Assembly (NCBI RefSeq): GCF_044335535.1 | Contig: NZ_JBIQVZ010000001.1 | Coordinates: 186,001-250,000 of the forward strand | Direction of reading: 5' to 3' | Length of the DNA: 64,000 bases | Origin: Mariniflexile sp044335535 | GTDB taxonomy: Bacteria; Bacteroidota; Bacteroidia; Flavobacteriales; Flavobacteriaceae | Shown here: in pieces, positions 60,197 through 64,000 of the stretch | How positions within the stretch are numbered: the first letter of the stretch is position 1 | Layout: each line of letters starts with the position of its first letter | Program-made: the position numbers and the translations under genes | The notes under the pieces: model-generated | What the model saw: the letters and a program-made list of their open reading frames with translations, nothing else | Told to the model about the DNA's origin: nothing | Databases searched by the model: none

Positions 60197-60829
60197 TTAA
60201 ATCTCTCCTTTTAATATTTCAATATGTCGTTTTAAACGCTCTATATCAACTTCTAAAGTACCATTATAAACACCGCGTATATAGCCTTCTTTGTCTACTA
60301 AAATAAATTTTTCTGTATGTATAAACCCTCTTTTATCTCGAGTTTTGTTAAAATCCTCATCTGCGAAATAACCGTTCCTGGCCATGTTGTATAAGGAATC
60401 TTTATCCCCTGTTACTAAATTCCATTTCGTATCATCAACCCCGTTTTTTTCAGCATAGTCTTTAAGCCTATCAACGGTATCAACCCAAGGCATGACGGAA
60501 TGTGATAAAAGCATCACTTCATTATCGGTCTTATATGAATCCTGCAATATGGACATGTTCTTGGTAAGTTTGGGGCAAATACCTGGACAGGTTGTGAAAA
60601 AGAAATCGGCTATATATATTTTTCCTTGATAGGTTTTATTGGTAATTGTTTTACCATGTTGATTGGTAAATAAAAAGTCAGGGATTTTATGGGTTTTATT
60701 AGTCCATTCTGGTGTAAAATCGGCAGAATTAAAATATGGTAGCAGAGCAAGAACTTGTGTTTCCTTCGCTTTTTGCTTACATGAAAAAATAGTAAGTCCC
60801 ATTAATAATATGACGAAAATCTGTTTCAT
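60197..60829 (-). CDS. SCO1/SenC copper chaperone lipoprotein
   Basis: The product of about 210 residues has a lipobox (LTIFSC, Cys17) and the SCO thioredoxin fold: IADFFFTTCPGICPKLTKNM, with the copper-binding CxxxC near residue 80, and a distal histidine in FIHTEKFILVDKEG. SCO proteins deliver copper to cytochrome c oxidase or guard it in the periplasm. ATG at 60829 is the start that yields a lipoprotein signal. It ends an operon headed by an ECF sigma factor. Confidence 0.93.
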   Translation of the reverse strand: MKQIFVILLMGLTIFSCKQKAKETQVLALLPYFNSADFTPEWTNKTHKIPDFLFTNQHGKTITNKTYQGKIYIADFFFTTCPGICPKLTKNMSILQDSYKTDNEVMLLSHSVMPWVDTVDRLKDYAEKNGVDDTKWNLVTGDKDSLYNMARNGYFADEDFNKTRDKRGFIHTEKFILVDKEGYIRGVYNGTLEVDIERLKRHIEILKGEI

Positions 60830-60878
60830 TTTATTGTTCTCTTTGATCTCCAAATAAGATTTGGAACACTGTTTTCCA

Positions 60879-61445
60879 TTACCTAACTTCATTTTTACCA
60901 ACAGTTACTGCATAACATTTTTTTAATCCTATAAGCCCAAAACGTTCGCCATTGACTACTTCATAATTTGCCTTGATAGTTCCATCAAGCTTCCACATCT
61001 GCTGGCTTCCGGTTTCCTTGCCATCCTTATAATTAAAATCTCTATATAGCACCCCTGAAGAATACCATTCTTTAACATTGCCATCATACTCACCATTAGA
61101 ATTAAAATGGTATTCAAATTTCAGATTGCCGTTTTCCCACCAAGCTTTATGGACACTTATTTTAAGACCATTTGAATAGTAGCGCTCTATGGCTTTACTC
61201 CCATTTTCAAACCAATGTTTTTCATAACCTTGCTTCTTTCCGTCTTTGTACTGTATTTCTGATTCAAGATTTCCTGTCGGAAAATAAGATTTTAATATTC
61301 CAGAGAAAGGGATTTCTTTATAAAACAATACCCCATTATCAAGAACTAATGTTGCTTTGGAAACATCTAAAACCAACAAACTATCTTTATTACAGGCACT
61401 AGCCACAGCTAAAAAACAAACGATATAGGCCCATTTCATTTTCAA
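60879..61445 (-). CDS. MORN/YwqK-repeat lipoprotein
   Basis: This 188-residue protein has a lipobox (VASAC, Cys18) and MORN-variant repeats: FSGILKSYFPTGNLESEIQYKDGKKQG, YEKHWFENGSKAIERYYSNG, HKAWWENGNLKFEYHFNSNGEYDG, VKEWYSSGVLYRDFNYKDGKETG. Database names of the form YwqK antitoxin are misleading: there is no toxin nearby. It abuts the YHYH gene (stop to start without a gap) and precedes SCO1, so an envelope role is more likely. Confidence 0.88.
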   Translation of the reverse strand: MKMKWAYIVCFLAVASACNKDSLLVLDVSKATLVLDNGVLFYKEIPFSGILKSYFPTGNLESEIQYKDGKKQGYEKHWFENGSKAIERYYSNGLKISVHKAWWENGNLKFEYHFNSNGEYDGNVKEWYSSGVLYRDFNYKDGKETGSQQMWKLDGTIKANYEVVNGERFGLIGLKKCYAVTVGKNEVR

Positions 61446-62207
61446 TTAATTGGTAATGTTTCCAGGTGTTCCAAAAAACCCGCTTCCATTAATATAGGGA
61501 TCCTGACTAGTAATATGATAGTGGTATATCCCATCAGGAAAATCGACCGTAGCTCCTGTATGTCCGTGATATATATCCAAATCATCATTAGCTATAACAA
61601 CACCATTTTCTTTAGGCCCATAGACTGGAAAGCCATCTGCCAATAATCCTAAAAACGCATCCTCACCAAATTCCTGTGTTAAATAAACTGGTTCAATATG
61701 ATAATGATATTGTCCAGATTGTTGTGGGTGACCTAACCACTGATCAAAGGAATCTATTTCATTGGTCAAAGGTCTATTGGGCCCCGCATACTGATTAAAA
61801 AACACAACTCCATTTCTAGAAATCCCAATGGGGCCTAAACTAGTAGACTGCTTACTTGCGGCCTCCTTAGGATGCAATGAAATGGCAAATACTATATTTT
61901 GTGTGCTTATCATATTAGGGTTTTGGTTCCAGTTCGCATTGGTTCCATTATAATCTTCATATAATGGGTTGCTTACTGGGTAATATGGACTGGTATGATT
62001 GGGTAAATCTTGGGTTGTAAAGGTTATTGTACTGCCATTTATTGCATAAGACAGACCGATACCTTCAAACTTTGACAGAATAGGTGTTATATCATAATTG
62101 GTGTCTGAAATGGATTCTTCTGCTGGTGAAGCGTCATCACTTGAACAAGCAATAAAAGCCGCAACTATAAGCATAGGTAGTACTAAAAGCTTTTCTAGGT
62201 GTTTCAT
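61446..62207 (-). CDS. YHYH-domain lipoprotein
   Basis: This 253-residue protein has a lipobox (VAAFIACS, Cys21) and the YHYH domain: QSGQYHYHIEPVYL near residue 163, LLADGFPVYGPKENG and DGIYHYHITSQDPYINGSGFFG near 225. The histidine-rich motifs could bind metal, and its neighbours SCO1 and a ZraP-like sensor fit a copper theme, but the domain's function is not established. It lies 3 bases after a 50-residue membrane protein gene. Confidence 0.9.
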   Translation of the reverse strand: MKHLEKLLVLPMLIVAAFIACSSDDASPAEESISDTNYDITPILSKFEGIGLSYAINGSTITFTTQDLPNHTSPYYPVSNPLYEDYNGTNANWNQNPNMISTQNIVFAISLHPKEAASKQSTSLGPIGISRNGVVFFNQYAGPNRPLTNEIDSFDQWLGHPQQSGQYHYHIEPVYLTQEFGEDAFLGLLADGFPVYGPKENGVVIANDDLDIYHGHTGATVDFPDGIYHYHITSQDPYINGSGFFGTPGNITN

Positions 62208-62210
62208 AGT

Positions 62211-62363
62211 CTATTTATTTTGGAAATAATCATTTTCACTAATATCCTTTTCATGATTGCTTATTTTATCATTATTAGACTCCCATGAGTTATGTATATT
62301 TATGATGTTTAGTATCAATACTGTTATCGTTAATAAAACAATGCTAAATCTTAAAATTTTCAT
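62211..62363 (-). CDS. 50-residue membrane peptide
   Basis: A short frame reads MKILRFSIVLLTITVLILNI, then a hydrophilic tail with NNDKISNHEKDISENDYFQNK, and stops with TAG at 62211. One N-terminal membrane helix is clear. It fills the gap between the ZraP-like and YHYH genes on the same strand, with 3 bases before the YHYH start. The frame is too short for routine calling. Its placement and helix-plus-tail design make it plausible. Confidence 0.6.
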   Translation of the reverse strand: MKILRFSIVLLTITVLILNIINIHNSWESNNDKISNHEKDISENDYFQNK

Positions 62364-62491
62364 TTTATCAATCATCCTTTTTATTTAGGTATGATTTTTT
62401 AGATGTGTTTATTTCAAAAAACTTGTGCGATATTTTATTTTTTTTCAAAAAAAAACTTTCAATTGCTGAAAGTCTTTTAATTATCATAGAA

Positions 62492-63004
62492 TCAATTATT
62501 TGGATGTGGCGGCGGTAACATACGGCCATTCTCTTCGTGTGGAATAGGTGGCCTTTGCTTTTTTTCTCCAACTTTATGCAATGCTTCAGTGACTATCTCA
62601 TTAAATCGCTCTTTTTGTTTTTCATTACAAAGATTATATACCTCTCTAAGATTATAAAAGGTTGCTATATCTCTTTCTTTCTCTAAAAAACCTATCTCAT
62701 TGGAAATAGAATCAATCTCTGAAGTATTTAAAGGACTGACTGAAATATTTTTAAATAACGCATTTTTTAATGTTCTTAAACTAGTATGTATTTGCCTTAT
62801 TTTATGGTGGTGTTCCCTAGAAAGCATATGCATTTTTTGCATTTGCGACTCATTGAATTGCAATTCTCTTGCAATAAAATCGTCTGGGTCTTGTTGCTCA
62901 TTCGTTTCTTTAAAAACAGGGGTTCCAATATAATTGAACAAGAAAAACCCATTTACAATAATTAAGAACACGAGTAACGTATATAAGATTGCATTTTTCT
63001 TCAT
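62492..63004 (-). CDS. Periplasmic heavy-metal-sensor-like protein (Spy/ZraP type)
   Basis: This 170-residue protein has an N-terminal membrane helix (residues 5-25), a helical body with ELQFNESQMQKMHMLSREHHHKIRQIHTSLRTLKN near residue 47 and EKQKERFNEIV near 128 (the LTxxQ-like pattern) and a Pro/His-rich tail (PPIPHEENGRMLPPPHPNN). Met and His residues could bind copper or zinc. It follows the sigma and membrane-partner genes and should modulate their signal. Confidence 0.85.
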   Translation of the reverse strand: MKKNAILYTLLVFLIIVNGFFLFNYIGTPVFKETNEQQDPDDFIARELQFNESQMQKMHMLSREHHHKIRQIHTSLRTLKNALFKNISVSPLNTSEIDSISNEIGFLEKERDIATFYNLREVYNLCNEKQKERFNEIVTEALHKVGEKKQRPPIPHEENGRMLPPPHPNN

Positions 63005-63016
63005 AACATACTTAGT

Positions 63017-63328
63017 TTAATTAAACAAATTGGTTTCTGAATCTAACGATAAGCCATATGCACTTGCAAAATCGCTCACTTTCTCTTCATAGATGGCCGT
63101 CTTTATTTTTGCAAATGCATACACATTCAATAAAATAATACAAACCAAAGTTGCCAACTGAAGCTTTGGTGAAAACCAAGGCAACTTATTCTGCTCCGCT
63201 TCCTTTTCTGCAAACAACACCTGCATAGTCCTATCCTTGAAAAAAGGAGACACTTTAACCTCTTGGACAGTCTTGAGCACTTCAAAAGTGTCCTCTATTT
63301 TATGTTGTATGTCTTTATTTGTTTTCAT
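63017..63328 (-). CDS. Small single-pass membrane protein, putative anti-sigma partner
   Basis: This 103-residue protein has a cytoplasmic N-terminal half (KIEDTFEVLKTVQEVKVSPFFKDRTMQVLF), one membrane helix near residues 55-71 (LATLVCIILLNVYAFAKI) and a short outer tail. Its place directly after an ECF sigma gene and before a ZraP-like sensor suggests a small membrane-bound regulator, although no known anti-sigma motif is seen. Confidence 0.75.
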   Translation of the reverse strand: MKTNKDIQHKIEDTFEVLKTVQEVKVSPFFKDRTMQVLFAEKEAEQNKLPWFSPKLQLATLVCIILLNVYAFAKIKTAIYEEKVSDFASAYGLSLDSETNLFN

Positions 63329-63368
63329 TCTATTAGTATTTAGATACTTTTAACTTAAAAAACTTGCG

Positions 63369-63947
63369 TTACTTTTCATTTTTATAAAAATTACCCAAGA
63401 GTTCCTGTAATTTTTTTTTAGCTCGAAACATCAATGACTCAACAGACGGAATACTTTTATCTATTATTTCACTAATCTCTTGGTAGCTCTTACCATCTAT
63501 CTTACTTAAGGTAAATACAACTCTTTGGGCATCTGGCAATTTATTTATGGCACGAAATAACGTATCACTTCTTTCTTGGTTTTCCAATAGAATACCTGGA
63601 TGGTCCATATCTGTAAAATACATCGTTTTATCTAAAGGTATTTCACTCCTAAATAACGATTGCAGAAACGCAAATCGTTTTTTTGTGTTTTTCTTTCTAA
63701 TAAATTCCAAACATTTATTTGTTGTAATCCTATAAATCCACGTCGATAATTTAGAATGGCCTTTAAATTTTTCAATAGAATTAAAGACCTCTACGAAAAC
63801 CTCTTGTGCAATATCTTCGGCGTCTTCTTTGTTGGGAACAAACGATATACAAGTAGAAAATACTTTTTGCTGAAAATCATCAATCAATTGACCATAAGCT
63901 TTTTCACTATGATCTTTCAATGCTTTTATAAATTCACTTTCAGTCAA
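63369..63947 (-). CDS. ECF-type sigma factor
   Basis: This 192-residue protein has region 2 at about residues 20-95 (ISFVPNKEDAEDIAQEVFVEVFNSIEKFKG) and region 4 at about 135-185 (LPDAQRVVFTLSKIDGKSYQEISEIIDKSIPSVESLMFRAKKKLQELLG). It leads an operon of membrane partner, Spy/ZraP-like sensor, small peptide, YHYH and MORN lipoproteins and SCO1. It is complete; about 50 bases of upstream DNA remain in the window. Confidence 0.93.
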   Translation of the reverse strand: MTESEFIKALKDHSEKAYGQLIDDFQQKVFSTCISFVPNKEDAEDIAQEVFVEVFNSIEKFKGHSKLSTWIYRITTNKCLEFIRKKNTKKRFAFLQSLFRSEIPLDKTMYFTDMDHPGILLENQERSDTLFRAINKLPDAQRVVFTLSKIDGKSYQEISEIIDKSIPSVESLMFRAKKKLQELLGNFYKNEK

Positions 63948-64000
63948 AAAAAATATTATTTGTGGTCTAATTAAATTGAAACACCAACATAATAAAAAAC

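Noticed and set aside
60879..61445. The MORN-repeat protein as a YwqK antitoxin of a toxin-antitoxin pair
   Set aside because: It has a lipoprotein signal and no toxin partner. The antitoxin label attached to this family in databases does not fit the context.
62368..62571. A 67-codon minus-strand frame overlapping the ZraP-like gene
   Set aside because: Its N-terminal part reads another frame of the sensor gene and its composition is basic and low in complexity. The 50-codon frame just downstream is better placed.
1..64000. tRNA or rRNA genes
   Set aside because: I found no stretch with the cloverleaf pattern (GGTTCRAATCC-type T arm with paired acceptor stem) or rRNA-like GC-rich conserved blocks in the gaps I read.

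Overview
The window is about 64 kb of AT-rich bacterial chromosome from a member of the Bacteroidota, most likely a (probably marine) Flavobacteriaceae. The evidence is the many SPII lipoproteins, TonB-dependent receptors with FecI/FecR partners, DUF4252, DUF4199, DUF5777 and S41 lipoprotein families, a CarB that ends before the allosteric domain, and promoters of the Bacteroidota type (TTG, 17-23 bases, TAnnTTTG). The genus cannot be fixed from the sequence. There is no tRNA, rRNA, transposase, prophage or CRISPR array that I can support.

Layout. 1-4.3 kb: the tail of an unknown gene, purB, then an ECF sigma factor with a small membrane partner and two DUF4252 proteins. 4.5-8.3 kb: two paralogous S41 lipoprotein peptidases and a DUF71 PP-loop ATPase. 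8.5-15 kb: a vitamin B12 acquisition locus. A minus-strand cobalamin riboswitch controls a BtuB-like receptor and a BtuG-like beta-propeller lipoprotein, and BtuF, BtuC and BtuD homologues are on the plus strand. 15.3-20.5 kb: a TPR protein, RmuC, a SatD-DUF3307 pair behind a 28-bp iterated dyad array, and a thioesterase. 20.5-24.5 kb: a FecI-FecR-TonB receptor set. 25-28.7 kb: an Asp-rich lipoprotein, an OB-fold protein, a DUF5777 barrel, a CxxCH lipoprotein and a YceI protein.

28.7-38.9 kb holds what looks like an undescribed biosynthetic locus. The plus operon has a nucleotidyltransferase-fold protein, two B12-binding-type radical SAM enzymes, a methyltransferase, an ABC exporter and a glycosyltransferase. 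It meets tail-to-tail, with a 4-base overlap, a minus operon of two glycosyltransferases flanking a nucleoside phosphorylase. The B12 locus 15 kb away would supply the cofactor such radical SAM enzymes need. 39-56.6 kb is mostly housekeeping: carB, rpmH, a lytic transglycosylase, mtaB, a peptide-binding lipoprotein, a GlmU-like protein, rpmE2, a polyprenyl-type glycosyltransferase, a phosphohexomutase and an MsbA-like ABC transporter. 57-64 kb has two further ECF systems. The second runs with a Spy/ZraP-like sensor, a 50-residue membrane peptide, a YHYH lipoprotein, a MORN-repeat lipoprotein, SCO1 and a YCF48-like propeller, which suggests copper or envelope stress.

The intergenic DNA is unusually rich in structure. 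One leader-like element of about 90-130 bp sits directly on the start codons of three unrelated genes, two of them beside ECF sigma genes. A family of inverted-repeat (MITE-like) elements occurs in three sizes. Short tandem repeats of 6-8 bp recur in many gaps, and a heptamer array of the same kind has expanded one hairpin loop of the cobalamin riboswitch.
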